Positions 29,818 through 38,876 of a stretch of DNA of 64,000 nt are shown piece by piece. The stretch spans positions 1 to 64,000 of the forward strand of contig WGNF01000015.1 of assembly GCA_016124615.1 (NCBI GenBank). The letters run 5' to 3'. The notes under the pieces are model-generated. The model did not search any database. It worked only from the letters and a program-made list of their open reading frames with translations, and was not told the origin of the DNA. Within the stretch, counting starts at the first letter, position 1. Each line of letters begins with the position of its first letter. The DNA is from Paracoccaceae bacterium. Lineage in GTDB: Bacteria; Pseudomonadota; Alphaproteobacteria; Rhodobacterales; Rhodobacteraceae. A program made the position numbers and the translations under genes.

Positions 29818-30575
29818 GCCAGCACCTCTACGCGGTCGCCCTGGCCGATGGTGCCGCCTTCGATCACGCGGGCGTAAAGGCCGAAAAGCTGGTGGTCGAA
29901 ACCCTGCCGCAGCGCCGCCAGCGTATCGGCGTCGCGCAGCCCGGTGGCGGGGTTCGCGGTGGTGGCCTTGCAGCGGGTGATCGGTTCCACAATGCGCAGG
30001 CGGGCGGCGCCGATACGCAGATCACGCCCGATCCAGCCCGCCTCTTGCCACGGCTCCAGCCCGTCGAGCCAGAGGTTGCCGCGCCAGCGCAGCGGCGACA
30101 GATCAACCCCCATGCGCTGGCCAAGGTCGGTGCCCGAGGCGAGGTTGAGCAGCGAGACGGAAGGGTAATCGGTATCGGTCATGCCGCGATCCGGCACCGT
30201 CACCAGCGCCTGCGGCGCCGGTTGGTCGGGTAGGCAAAGCGGGGCGACCCAGTCGAGAAACCGGGCCTGATCGGCGGCATCGTCGGGCGCGAAAGTAATC
30301 GCGGGCCGCTCGGGGTGGGTCAGCGTCACCGTCGCGGTCGCCTCGTCCAGCACCGCCGCGATGGCGGTCAGGGCGGGCGCCCGCGTGCCGATCACGAAGT
30401 TGGCGGACTTTGCCCACGCGGGGGCGGCGGCATCGAATTTCGTGCGCGCATGGGCCACCGCCCAGCGGCGATCCCAAGGCATTGAACGCCCCTCGGAAAG
30501 CGACACGGACGCGAGAGCCTCGCGTCCGTGCGATTTGATCGGATGCCGCTGGATCGCGGCGAGGTGCACCGTCAT
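29814..30575 (-). CDS. MOSC domain-containing protein
   Basis: MOSC (molybdenum cofactor sulfurase C-terminal) domains handle Moco or sulfur carriers such as in mARC and YiiM. The 253-residue product begins MTVHLAAIQRHPIKSHGREALASVSL (MOSC_N-like) and includes MTDTDYPSVSLLNLAS, RWRGNLWLDG and the EPITRCKATTANPATG motif with the conserved Cys of MOSC proteins. It is ATGA-coupled between yidC and engB, as seen in other alphaproteobacteria. Confidence 0.88.
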   Translation of the reverse strand: MTVHLAAIQRHPIKSHGREALASVSLSEGRSMPWDRRWAVAHARTKFDAAAPAWAKSANFVIGTRAPALTAIAAVLDEATATVTLTHPERPAITFAPDDAADQARFLDWVAPLCLPDQPAPQALVTVPDRGMTDTDYPSVSLLNLASGTDLGQRMGVDLSPLRWRGNLWLDGLEPWQEAGWIGRDLRIGAARLRIVEPITRCKATTANPATGLRDADTLAALRQGFDHQLFGLYARVIEGGTIGQGDRVEVLA

Positions 30576-32380
30576 TTCGCCGCCGGTTTGCCGCGCCGGA
30601 AGCTCGACCTGATGTTGCCGAAGATGTCGGGCGAATGACCGTGGCGGCGCATGATGATGTACTGCTGGATGAAGGTGATCGTGTTGTTCGTGATATAGTA
30701 GAGCACGAGCCCCGAGGCGAAGTGGCCCAGCATGAACATGAACACCCAGGGCATCCAGGCAAAGATCATCTTCTGCGACGGATCGGTGGGGGCCGGGTTC
30801 AGTTTCTGCTGCAGCCACATCGTGATGCCCAGCAGGATCGGCAGCAACCCGAGCGAGGCCGAGGCCAGCAACGTACCCGATTCCGGTAGCGGGAAGGGCA
30901 GCAGGCCGAAGAGATTCATCCACGACGACGGATCGGGCATCGACAGGTCGCGGACCCAGCCGAAGAACGGCGCCTGACGCAGTTCGATGGTGACGGTAAT
31001 CACCTTGTAGAGCGAGAAGAAGATCGGGATCTGGAAGAACACCGGCAGACAGCCCGCCGCCGGGTTCACCTTCTTTTCCTTGTAAAGCAGCATCATGTCG
31101 CGCTGCACCTTGGCCTTGTCGTCGCCCGCCTTCTCTTTCAGCTTCTCGATCTCGGGCTGAAGCTCTTTCATCCGCGCCATCGAGACGTAGGATTTGTAGG
31201 CCAGCGGGAACAGCAGCGCCTTGATGGTGATGGTCAGGCAGATGATCGCCAGCCCCATGTTGCCGATCAGCGCGTGCAGGTTGTGCATCAGCCAGTAGAT
31301 CGGCTTGGTGATGAAGAAGAACCAGCCCCAGTCGATCGAGTTGATGAACTGGTCGACGTGCTCGTCGTTCTGGTAGGCGCGGATCGTGTCGTATTCCTTC
31401 GCCCCGGCGAAAAGACGCGAGTTGACTTGCGCGGTGGCGCCGGGGGCGACGGTCATCACCGGCTGGCGCGCTTCGGTCTGGTAGACGTCGCTCGACTTGA
31501 CGAACTTCGCCACCGCCGTGAAGGGGGTGCCCGAGTCCGGGATCAGCGTCGTCATCCAGTATTTGTCGGTAAAGCCGATCCAGCCGGTCTTGGCCACATC
31601 GACCACCTCGGCCGGTCCGCCTTCGCGCGCGACGGCGGTCAGCTTGGGAATGCCCTTGTAGGTGATCTCGGTCAGCTTGCCGTCGGCCATCTGCACAACG
31701 CCTTCGTGCAGGATCGACGAGGACGTTGTCGGCGGTTTGCCGTAGCGCACGACCATGCCATAGGGTTCCAGCACGACCGGGGCGCCGGTGGTGTTCTGCA
31801 CCGTCTGGCCGACGGTGAACATGTACTTGTCGTCAACCGACAGGGTGCGGGTGAAGATCAGGCCCTTGCCGTTGTCCCAGCGCAGGGTGATCGGCGTGGT
31901 CGGCGTCAGCGTGTCGCCGGACACGACCGACCAGACCGTGTTCGCGCCGGGCACGTCGGTATCGGCAAGGCTGCCGCCGGGCGCCCAGCCGTAAAGCACG
32001 TAATAGGCATCCGGCTGACCCACCGGCGACAGCAGGCGGACGAGCGGCGAATCTTTCGCCAGCGTTTCCGGATAGCCCTTCAGCAGCAGATCGTCGATCC
32101 GCCCGCCCTGAACCGAAATCGCGCCTGACAGGCGCGGAGTGTCGATCTTGATGCGCGGCAGGTCGGCGGCCGTCGTCGCGACGGCGGTCGTTGCCGTCGC
32201 CGCGGTTGTTGCGGCCGGTGCCGCCGCGGGTGCGGTCGGCGCAGCCGTGCTGGTGGTGGCCGTCACGGGCGGCGGCGTCACCGGGGGCGTGTCCTGCGGC
32301 GGGAACAGCAGAAACCATACGAGGATCACGGCGAAGCTGAGCGCCGTTGCGAGGATGAGGTTCTTGTTCTGATCGTCCAT
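30572..32380 (-). CDS. yidC: Membrane protein insertase YidC
   Basis: YidC inserts and folds inner-membrane proteins, alone or with SecYEG. The 602-residue product from ATG 32380 begins MDDQNKNLILATALSFAVILVWFLLFP. It then has a Pro/Thr/Ala-rich linker, a large periplasmic beta domain (about 75-350), and the conserved core with QRDMMLLYKEKKVNPAAGCLPVFFQIPIFFSLYKV. The C-terminus is basic. It is ATGA-coupled to the MOSC gene. Confidence 0.97.
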   Translation of the reverse strand: MDDQNKNLILATALSFAVILVWFLLFPPQDTPPVTPPPVTATTSTAAPTAPAAAPAATTAATATTAVATTAADLPRIKIDTPRLSGAISVQGGRIDDLLLKGYPETLAKDSPLVRLLSPVGQPDAYYVLYGWAPGGSLADTDVPGANTVWSVVSGDTLTPTTPITLRWDNGKGLIFTRTLSVDDKYMFTVGQTVQNTTGAPVVLEPYGMVVRYGKPPTTSSSILHEGVVQMADGKLTEITYKGIPKLTAVAREGGPAEVVDVAKTGWIGFTDKYWMTTLIPDSGTPFTAVAKFVKSSDVYQTEARQPVMTVAPGATAQVNSRLFAGAKEYDTIRAYQNDEHVDQFINSIDWGWFFFITKPIYWLMHNLHALIGNMGLAIICLTITIKALLFPLAYKSYVSMARMKELQPEIEKLKEKAGDDKAKVQRDMMLLYKEKKVNPAAGCLPVFFQIPIFFSLYKVITVTIELRQAPFFGWVRDLSMPDPSSWMNLFGLLPFPLPESGTLLASASLGLLPILLGITMWLQQKLNPAPTDPSQKMIFAWMPWVFMFMLGHFASGLVLYYITNNTITFIQQYIIMRRHGHSPDIFGNIRSSFRRGKPAAK

Positions 32381-32511
32381 AGGGACCACCACCTTCCCTG
32401 TCCGAGGTCAGCCGTGGTTCAACAGACTGGGGGCGGAAAGGTCAAGCGGTTTCACCGTGAACAAGGCGCGCGGTAGGGAAGGACCCCCGCCGCGATCCGG
32501 TTTGGCGCGGG

Positions 32512-34047
32512 TCAGACGACATGCCGCCCGATGCGCGGCAGGGCCGTCAGCCGCCCGCGATAGGTTTGCATCCAGCCCAGGGTATCGTCAAAGGGCATCG
32601 GGCGGCCGAGGCCGAAGCCCTGGATGAAGCCGCAGCCCAGTTGCGCCAGCATGGTGTGTTCGCCCGCCGTTTCGACCCCTTCGGCGAGGGTTTCGAGGCC
32701 CAGACGTTCCGCCATCGACAGGATCGCCGCTACCATGCGCTGTTGTGCCGGGTCGGTATCGACATGGGTGACGAACGAGCGGTCGATCTTGATGCGGCGC
32801 ACCGCGAAACGGCGGATGTTGGCGATAGAGGCATGGCCGGTGCCGAAATCGTCAAAGTCGATGCCGCAGCCAAGCCGGGCCAGCGCGGCAATGTTGTGGA
32901 CTATCACGTCATTGTCAGTCTCGGCCACGACAGTTTCGAGGATCTCGACGCAAAGCCGTTCGGGCGTCAGTTCGAACCGGTCAAGTTCCCATTTCAGGGT
33001 TTCGGCAAGCCGCGGGTTGCGCAACTGGTCATGCGAGAAGTTTACCGCGACATGCGGCACCCGCAGCCCGGCGGCATCCCAGGCCGTCAGTGCGGTCAGG
33101 GCGTGGAACAGGATCACCTCGCCCAGACGTTCGGAAAGCCCGGCGGTTTCGATCAGTGGCAGGAATTCCATCGGGGGAATCAGCCCCCGCTTGGGGTGGG
33201 CCCAGCGGGCCAGGGCCTCGAACCCGGTGATCTCGCCGGTTTCGGTGGACACCTGTGGTTGAAAGTGCGGCGTGATCTGGCCCAGCTCCAGCGCCTGTTC
33301 CAGATCGTCGCGCAGCGCACTGCGGTCGGCGCGCAGCCGCTGCATTTCCGGCGAAAAGGCGCGAATCGCACCCGGCCCGTTCTGGCGCGCATCGTCGGCT
33401 GCAATCTCTGCCGCTTCCAGCAGCGCGGTGCCGGTTGCGGCGGGGGCGCGGGCGGCCAGACAGAAGCCCGCCGAGGCCGTCACATAGACCCGCGCGGCAT
33501 CAAGGCTGATCGGGCTGGCGATCGCCGATTGCAGCCGCGCGCCCAGTTGCAGCACGCTTTCCAGATCGGCGCGGCGCACGGATTGCAGCGCCACCGCAAA
33601 GCTGTCGCCGTCGAGTTGCACCACCACATCGCCGTCGCGCAGCGCGCTGCGCAGGCGTTCGGCGGTGCGTTGCAGCACTTCGCCATGCGCCGCATGGCCG
33701 TGGCGTTCCACCACATCCGCCAGCGCGTCGAGGTGCAGCACGATGCAGGCCGTGGTCAACCCGGTGCGGTTCTGCGCCTTCAGCGTGGCATCGAGCCGCT
33801 CGATCAGCCCGCTGCGCTTGGTCGGCGTGGGCGATGCTGCGGCGCGCTGCGGAACAAAGCGGAAGGCGCCCGCGATCAGGAACAAGAGCGGCAGGCCGAG
33901 CGCCGTCAGGATCAGCATCTTTTCCCCGCCGACCCAGAACGCCGCGAGTGTCATCGCCGGCAGGAACGCCAGATTCTCTGGCCGCCTGAATTGCCGGGAC
34001 GCTTCCTGCAGCCCGTCCATGAGTCTCGTTCCGGCAAAACCCGGCAT
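32512..34047 (-). CDS. EAL-domain c-di-GMP phosphodiesterase with degenerate GGDEF domain
   Basis: The 511-residue protein has one or two N-terminal hydrophobic segments (about 28-65). The following GGDEF domain has lost its signature (LDGDSF at 145-150), so cyclase activity is unlikely. The EAL domain keeps its key residues: EAL at 277-279 (FEALARW), NFSHDQ, EILETV, DFDDFGTG, IKIDRSF and EGVET. It should hydrolyse c-di-GMP, with the GGDEF domain possibly a GTP sensor. It is inserted between ttcA and yidC in the rpmH-yidC locus. Confidence 0.88.
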   Translation of the reverse strand: MPGFAGTRLMDGLQEASRQFRRPENLAFLPAMTLAAFWVGGEKMLILTALGLPLLFLIAGAFRFVPQRAAASPTPTKRSGLIERLDATLKAQNRTGLTTACIVLHLDALADVVERHGHAAHGEVLQRTAERLRSALRDGDVVVQLDGDSFAVALQSVRRADLESVLQLGARLQSAIASPISLDAARVYVTASAGFCLAARAPAATGTALLEAAEIAADDARQNGPGAIRAFSPEMQRLRADRSALRDDLEQALELGQITPHFQPQVSTETGEITGFEALARWAHPKRGLIPPMEFLPLIETAGLSERLGEVILFHALTALTAWDAAGLRVPHVAVNFSHDQLRNPRLAETLKWELDRFELTPERLCVEILETVVAETDNDVIVHNIAALARLGCGIDFDDFGTGHASIANIRRFAVRRIKIDRSFVTHVDTDPAQQRMVAAILSMAERLGLETLAEGVETAGEHTMLAQLGCGFIQGFGLGRPMPFDDTLGWMQTYRGRLTALPRIGRHVV

Positions 34048-34125
34048 GATCCACCCCCGATCCGTCGGCGGCGGTCCCTCACCGCGCCGATCAGGGAAGG
34101 CTAGGCAAACACCCTGACCCCTTCG

Positions 34126-35007
34126 TTAATCCTCACTCAGGAGTTGTGGGGGATTTGCCTCAAATGATGCAGTTCCGGCTGTGCCCGTCCGGGCCAGCCC
34201 GACGAAATCGAACAGCGTGGGGTCGAGCAGATGCGAGGGTCGCGTGTTCATCAGCGCGCGGAACATCACCTGGCGGCGGCCGGGGCTGCGCGCCTCCCAG
34301 CCGTCGAGAAGCTGTTTCACCTGCTGGCGTTGCAGCCCGTCCTGACTGCCGCAAAGGTCGCAGGGGATGATCGGGTAGTTCATCGCCTGCGCGAACTTCT
34401 CGCAGTCGGCCTCGGCTACGAAGGCGAGCGGGCGATAGAGGAAAAGATCGCCATCCTCGTTCACCAGCTTCGGCGGCATCGTCGCCAACCGACCGCCATG
34501 GAAGAGGTTCATGAAAAACGTCTCAAGGATATCGTCGCGGTGATGGCCCAGCACCACTGCGGAACAGCCTTCCTCGCGCGCGATGCGGTAGAGGTTGCCG
34601 CGGCGCAGGCGCGAGCAGAGGGCGCAATAGGTGCGGCCCTGCGGAACCTTGTCCATCACGATGGAATAGGTGTCCTGATACTCGATCCGGTGCGGCACGC
34701 CCATTTTCGCCAGAAACTCTGGCAGGACCGTCGCCGGAAAGCCGGGCTGACCCTGATCGAGGTTGCAGGCCAGCAACTCCACCGGCAGCAGGCCGCGCCA
34801 TTGCAGCTCATGCAGCACCGCCAGCAGCGTATAGCTGTCCTTGCCGCCCGACAGGCAGACCAGCCAGCGGGCGCCGCGTTCGATCATGCCGTAGGTTTCG
34901 ATCGCCTCGCGCACCTCGCGCACGAGACGCTTGCGCAGCTTCTTGAACTCGGTCGTGGCCGGGGCGCCGTGAAACAGCGGGTGGATGTCGTCGAGGTCGT
35001 CGAGCAT
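34126..35007 (-). CDS. ttcA: tRNA 2-thiocytidine(32) synthetase TtcA
   Basis: TtcA thiolates C32 of some tRNAs using ATP and a 4Fe-4S cluster. The 293-residue protein has the PP-loop SGGKDS at residues 53-58 and two CxxC motifs ([10 protein letters not shown] and CDLCGSQ). It starts at ATG 35007, overlapping the yidD stop by one base. The location within the rnpA-yidD-yidC locus suggests co-transcription with yidD. Confidence 0.95.
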   Translation of the reverse strand: MLDDLDDIHPLFHGAPATTEFKKLRKRLVREVREAIETYGMIERGARWLVCLSGGKDSYTLLAVLHELQWRGLLPVELLACNLDQGQPGFPATVLPEFLAKMGVPHRIEYQDTYSIVMDKVPQGRTYCALCSRLRRGNLYRIAREEGCSAVVLGHHRDDILETFFMNLFHGGRLATMPPKLVNEDGDLFLYRPLAFVAEADCEKFAQAMNYPIIPCDLCGSQDGLQRQQVKQLLDGWEARSPGRRQVMFRALMNTRPSHLLDPTLFDFVGLARTGTAGTASFEANPPQLLSED

Positions 35008-35261
35008 CAATGGCCCCCGTCGGCGGAATGGTCGTGGCCGCAGCCGGGCACCGGATCGTAGCCCGAACCACCCCAGGGATTGCAGCGCAGGATGCGCCAG
35101 AGCGCAAGCCCGCCGCCCCTGATCGCGCCGTGCTTTTCCAGCGCCTCAAGCGCATAGGCCGAGCAGGTCGGCTGAAACCGGCAGCCGTTGCCGACCCAGG
35201 GGCTGAGCACCAGCCGATAGGCCCGCACGGGCAGCGAGAAGAGATGGGCGAGCGGCGTCAC
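35007..35261 (-). CDS. yidD: Membrane protein insertion efficiency factor YidD
   Basis: The 84-residue protein is a YidD family member with the expected cysteine/aromatic motif [44 protein letters not shown]. YidD assists YidC-dependent insertion and is normally encoded between rnpA and yidC. It overlaps rnpA by ATGA and ttcA by one base. Confidence 0.95.
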   Translation of the reverse strand: MTPLAHLFSLPVRAYRLVLSPWVGNGCRFQPTCSAYALEALEKHGAIRGGGLALWRILRCNPWGGSGYDPVPGCGHDHSADGGH

Positions 35262-35701
35262 GGGGCGGCCTCGGGCGCGGGGCGTTTGCGCTCAGCGTGA
35301 ACCTGGCCGAGCGCGGTGGCAAGGTCGGCAAGCATCTGGGCAAAGGGGCGTTCCGCTGTGGCGCCAGGGCGACCGACCAGAACGTAATCCCACCCGGCGT
35401 GACCCTGCGCGGGCAGGGTCAACCGCGCGATCTCGCGCAGCCGGCGCTTGGCACGGTTGCGGGCGACCGCATTGCCGACTTTCTTGGAACAGGTGAAGCC
35501 GACGCGGATGCCGGTGGCGGGCTCGGTCTCGGCGCGGCGGCGGGCCTGCAGCAGAAAGCCGGGCGTGCCCTGACGGCGGGCCTGTGCGGCGCGCAGGAAA
35601 TCGGCGCGCTTCGACAGCACCTTCAGACATGACGAAACCGCCACAAGGTCACCTGCGGCGTCGGCGTCAATGCCTGCCACGGGAACCTCCGGCGGTGTCA
35701 T
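35258..35701 (-). CDS. rnpA: Ribonuclease P protein component
   Basis: RnpA is the protein subunit of RNase P, which matures tRNA 5' ends. The 147-residue product contains [29 protein letters not shown], the RNR signature. The N-terminus ([26 protein letters not shown]) is longer than the typical 110-130 residues; a start nearer to [13 protein letters not shown] cannot be excluded. It lies 22 bp downstream of rpmH. Confidence 0.94.
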   Translation of the reverse strand: MTPPEVPVAGIDADAAGDLVAVSSCLKVLSKRADFLRAAQARRQGTPGFLLQARRRAETEPATGIRVGFTCSKKVGNAVARNRAKRRLREIARLTLPAQGHAGWDYVLVGRPGATAERPFAQMLADLATALGQVHAERKRPAPEAAP

Positions 35702-35723
35702 GGACGTGATGTCCGCTGTGGCC

Positions 35724-35858
35724 TCAGGCCGACAGACGCTTGCGGCCCTTGGCGCGGCGCGCGGTCAGCACCTTGCGGCCGCCGACGGTTGCCATGCGGG
35801 CGCGGAAGCCGTGGCGGCGCGCGCGGACGAGGTTCGAAGGTTGAAACGTGCGCTTCAT
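35724..35858 (-). CDS. rpmH: 50S ribosomal protein L34 (bL34)
   Basis: A 44-residue protein read on the minus strand from ATG 35858: [22 protein letters not shown], then [22 protein letters not shown]. This is the complete L34 sequence pattern. It heads the rpmH-rnpA-yidD locus and has a good promoter about 70-95 bases upstream. Confidence 0.97.
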   Translation of the reverse strand: MKRTFQPSNLVRARRHGFRARMATVGGRKVLTARRAKGRKRLSA

Positions 35859-35926
35859 CGCGGACTCCGTGGGTTCTGCAGCCCAAATCCACCGGATTCG
35901 AGGGCCGCCTGCTATTCGAAGCCCGT

Positions 35927-35955
35927 CCTTTACGCAGGCTTGCCGCCCAAGTCAA
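35927..35955 (-). promoter_or_regulatory. Candidate promoter of rpmH-rnpA
   Basis: On the minus strand TTGACT (35955-35950) is 17 bp from TAAAGG (35932-35927), about 69 bases before the rpmH ATG. Position and spacing fit a housekeeping promoter. It is predicted by eye. Confidence 0.5.
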
Positions 35956-36075
35956 TTCGCCGGGGCCATTTTCCTGCGAGATTCCCGCCCGGCTTCGGTT
36001 GCGCGCGAGGCCCCTACCCAAGGCATCGGTTCCACCCCATGCTATAGGGCGGCCCCGTCGCCGTGAAAGAGCCCG

Positions 36076-36786
36076 ATGCCCAAGCCGACCCGCAGCGGAT
36101 GGACCCACGCCATCCCGTTCCTGATCATCCTCGCCGCGGCGGGGATCGGTACCGTGACGCTGCGCGACACGATGAGCTTTGCGACCCTGAAGGCCCATCA
36201 CGATGCGCTGATGGCCTATGCGGCGGATCACTATGCGCTGACGGCCGTGGCGTTCGTGCTGGCCTATGTCGCGGTGGTGGCCCTGTCGCTGCCGGGTGCT
36301 ACGATCTGCACCCTGACCGGCGGTTTCCTCTTCGGGGTGTTTCCCGGTGTGCTCTTCAACGTTGCGGCCGCTACGGCGGGTGCGGTGATCGTGTTTCTGG
36401 CCGCGCGCTATGGCTTTGGCGACCGTTTTGCCGCCCGGCTGGACGAAAGCGCCGGCGCGGTGCGGCGGTTGCGCGAGGGCATCCGGCAGAACGAGATGTC
36501 GTTTCTTCTGGTCATGCGGCTGGTGCCCGCGGTGCCATTCTTCGTGGCGAACCTTGTGCCCGCGCTGCTTGGCGTGGGCGTCTGGCGTTTCGCGCTGACC
36601 ACCTTCATCGGCATCATCCCGGCGGCGATCATCTTCACCTGGGTCGGGTCGGGTCTTGGCGCGCTGATCGCGATGGGCAAGATGCCGGACATGGCCATCC
36701 TGTTCCGGCCGCAGTTCCTCGGGCCGCTGCTGGGGCTGGCGGCGCTGGCCCTGCTGCCGGCGGTCGTCAGGGCGTGGCGCCGGTAA
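36076..36786 (+). CDS. TVP38/TMEM64 (VTT-domain, DedA-like) membrane protein
   Basis: The 236-residue protein has about five or six hydrophobic segments. The VTT/SNARE-associated motif region is LSLPGATICTLTGGFLFGVFPGVLFNVAAATAGA, followed by MRLVPAVPFFVANLVPALLGVG and TTFIGIIPAAIIFTWVGSGLG. DedA/VTT proteins act as lipid (undecaprenyl phosphate or phospholipid) flippases; the substrate here is unknown. It is divergent from rpmH. Confidence 0.88.
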   Translation: MPKPTRSGWTHAIPFLIILAAAGIGTVTLRDTMSFATLKAHHDALMAYAADHYALTAVAFVLAYVAVVALSLPGATICTLTGGFLFGVFPGVLFNVAAATAGAVIVFLAARYGFGDRFAARLDESAGAVRRLREGIRQNEMSFLLVMRLVPAVPFFVANLVPALLGVGVWRFALTTFIGIIPAAIIFTWVGSGLGALIAMGKMPDMAILFRPQFLGPLLGLAALALLPAVVRAWRR

Positions 36787-36850
36787 CGCCATCGTGCAGA
36801 TCGGCGACCGGGCGCTGATCCCCGGCCCCTTGTTCGGCACTTCACCGCCC

Positions 36851-36872
36851 GATCACGCCGTTTTCCGTGATC
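36851..36872. promoter_or_regulatory. Inverted repeat upstream of the histidine kinase
   Basis: GATCACG (36851-36857) and CGTGATC (36866-36872) form a perfect 7-bp inverted repeat with an 8-base spacer (CCGTTTTC). It lies 65 bases after the VTT gene stop and 133 bases before the kinase start. It could be an operator or a weak terminator hairpin. Confidence 0.35.
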
Positions 36873-37004
36873 TGACGCCTCTGGGCCTGTCCAAACCGGT
36901 GTGAGGCGCCTATTTTTCCGTGAAACTCTTTGATAATCCTAGGGCAAGCGGGTCGGTCGGAGGGTGTCGCGTTTCCCTTTCCGAATCCGCGTGAAGGCAG
37001 AGGC

Positions 37005-38408
37005 ATGTTTCTCAATACCCTTTCGGGCCGTTTCCTGATCCTGACCACGCTCTTCGTCATGCTGGCCGAAGTGCTGATCTTCGTGCCGTCGATCGCACGG
37101 TTCCGTGAGGATTACCTGCTGCTGCGCCTTGAACGGGCGCAGATCGCCTCGCTTGCGCTGCTGGCGAACAACGGCATGGTGTCCGACAGCCTTGAAAAGG
37201 AGCTGCTGGCCAATGCCGGGGTGCTGAACGTGGTGCTCCGGCGCGACGCGGTGCGCCAGCTGGTGCTGTCGTCGCCGATCCCGAAGCCGATCTATGCCAC
37301 CTACGACCTGCGCGACACCGACCCCTTCCTGCTGATCCGCGACGCGATGGCGGAACTGCTTGACCCGACGGACCGGATCATCCGGGTGATCGGCAATCCG
37401 GTGCAGGACGCCGGGCTGTTGATCGAGGTCACCACCGAAACCGCCCCGATGCGGCAGGCGATGATCGACTATGGCCTGCGCATCCTTGCGCTGTCGGCCA
37501 TCATTTCGATCATGACGGCGTTCCTGCTGTTCCTCGCCGTCCGCCGCCTGCTGGTGGTGCCGATCAAGCGGGTGGTCAATCACATGACGGCCTATGCCGA
37601 GGCGCCCGAGGATGCGCGCCGGGTGATCGAGCCGACCGCCTCTGTCACCGAACTGCGCGAGGCCGAGGTGGCGCTGCAATCGCTGCAGAAGCAGCTGACA
37701 AGCGCGCTGCGCCAGAAGGAGCGGCTGGCGCAACTGGGCGGCGCGGTGGCCAAGATCAGCCACGATCTGCGCAACATCCTGACCACGGCGCAGCTGTTCG
37801 CCGACCGGATGGAAGACAGCAAGGACCCGGCCGTCGCCCGCGCCGCGCCCAAGCTGGTGGGTTCGATCAGCCGGGCGGTGAACCTGTGCGAAAGCTCGCT
37901 GGCCTTCGGCAAGGCCGAAGAGCCGCCACCGGCGCTGAGCCATGTCGCGCTGCGCCCGCTGGTCGAGGACGTGATCGAGGGCGAGCGGCTGGCGGCGGGC
38001 GGCGAGGCGTCGCGCATCACCTTTCTGGCCGACGTGCCGCCCGGTCTGACGATGCGGGCCGATGGCGAGCAGCTGCACCGCGTGCTGTCGAACCTTGTGC
38101 GCAACGCGCGGCAGGCGATCGAGGCGACCGGCGAGATGGGCACCATCGAACTGGGCGCCGGAGATTCAGAGGGCGCCTGGTGGATCCGCGTCGGCGACAC
38201 CGGCCCCGGCCTGCCCGCCAAGGCGCGCGACAACCTGTTCACGCCGTTTCAGGGCAATGCCCGCAAGGGCGGTTTTGGCCTCGGCCTTGCCATCGCCGCC
38301 GAACTGGCGCGCGGCCACGGCGGACGGCTCGACCTGGTGCGCACGGGCGAGGATGGCACCGAATTCATGATCCGTCTGCCCAAGTCGGTGACCGCGCCCG
38401 AGGGCTGA
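37005..38408 (+). CDS. Membrane sensor histidine kinase, orphan
   Basis: The 467-residue kinase from ATG 37005 has transmembrane segments at about 8-30 and 158-182 flanking a periplasmic sensor region. A HAMP-like linker follows, then an H box with His253 (AKISHDLRNIL), N box (LSNLVRNARQAI), G1 (VGDTGPGLP) and G2 (GFGLGLAIAAELA). No response regulator gene is adjacent, so the partner is elsewhere. It is the last chromosomal gene before tRNA-Arg. The signal is unknown. Confidence 0.9.
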   Translation: MFLNTLSGRFLILTTLFVMLAEVLIFVPSIARFREDYLLLRLERAQIASLALLANNGMVSDSLEKELLANAGVLNVVLRRDAVRQLVLSSPIPKPIYATYDLRDTDPFLLIRDAMAELLDPTDRIIRVIGNPVQDAGLLIEVTTETAPMRQAMIDYGLRILALSAIISIMTAFLLFLAVRRLLVVPIKRVVNHMTAYAEAPEDARRVIEPTASVTELREAEVALQSLQKQLTSALRQKERLAQLGGAVAKISHDLRNILTTAQLFADRMEDSKDPAVARAAPKLVGSISRAVNLCESSLAFGKAEEPPPALSHVALRPLVEDVIEGERLAAGGEASRITFLADVPPGLTMRADGEQLHRVLSNLVRNARQAIEATGEMGTIELGAGDSEGAWWIRVGDTGPGLPAKARDNLFTPFQGNARKGGFGLGLAIAAELARGHGGRLDLVRTGEDGTEFMIRLPKSVTAPEG

Positions 38409-38466
38409 CCGCGCCGGAATTTCGCACTTGCATTCCCCGCCCCGTCCGCCTAAATCCCGCTCCACT

Positions 38467-38543
38467 GCACCCGTAGCTCAGCTGGATAGAGCATCAGACT
38501 ACGAATCTGAGGGTCGGGCGTTCGAATCGCTCCGGGTGCACCA
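38467..38543 (+). tRNA. tRNA-Arg (anticodon ACG), with encoded CCA
   Basis: The acceptor stem pairs GCACCCG (38467-38473) with CGGGTGC (38533-38539), followed by discriminator A and CCA. The D arm is GCTC-AGCTGGATA-GAGC. The anticodon stem TCAGA/TCTGA encloses CTACGAA (anticodon ACG). The T arm has GTTCGAATC. All arms fold cleanly. Its 3' part (from 38497) is the left copy of the integrated element's att repeat, so the gene stays intact after insertion. Confidence 0.96.
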
Positions 38544-38545
38544 TT
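38497..38545 (+). repeat. attL: 49-bp att core overlapping the tRNA-Arg 3' end
   Basis: These 49 bases, from the anticodon loop to two bases beyond CCA, recur perfectly at 47798-47846. Integrases of this type recombine in tRNA 3' ends and restore the gene. The repeat pair bounds the integrated element. Confidence 0.92.
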
Positions 38546-38876
38546 AATCTTTTTATATCAATGACTTGCGGCGCCTGTTTCGGCCTTGCGGCGGAGCGCC
38601 AAAGCGCCGTGGAAGCACTGTGGAAGCAGCGCGTCGGGATTGGCTACTGTGGCAAATTGGCATTCGTGGTTTTGGCATTGGCTGCGAATCGCGCGCTGGC
38701 AGTGTCGGACGGCACGCTTACTCCGCCCTGCGAAGTTCGTCGCATCCGGCCGTAGCCGCCAGTCGAGGTCATCGCTCTCGACACTGCAGCATTGCCGGAA
38801 GCGGACATTCGCAAAGCCCGATCTTGGTGTTGACCTTGGCCGTAACGCTCGGTGAGCGGGAAGGGGAAGTCCTAGC
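38546..38876. other. Left end of the integrated element, no clear gene
   Basis: 331 bases between attL and the first cargo gene. Open frames here (e.g. minus strand into 38971) overlap the methyltransferase 3' end and resemble no protein. The recognisable structure is the arm-type repeat at 38607-38628. This is probably the recombination arm region. Confidence 0.5.
38607..38628 (+). repeat. Left copy of a 22-bp direct repeat (candidate integrase arm site)
   Basis: The 22-bp sequence consists of CC followed by two GTGGAAGCA units 11 bp apart. It occurs in the same orientation at 47648-47669, near the other end of the element. Repeats placed at one helical turn near both att sites are what integrase arm-type or excisionase sites look like. 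Confidence 0.6.
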
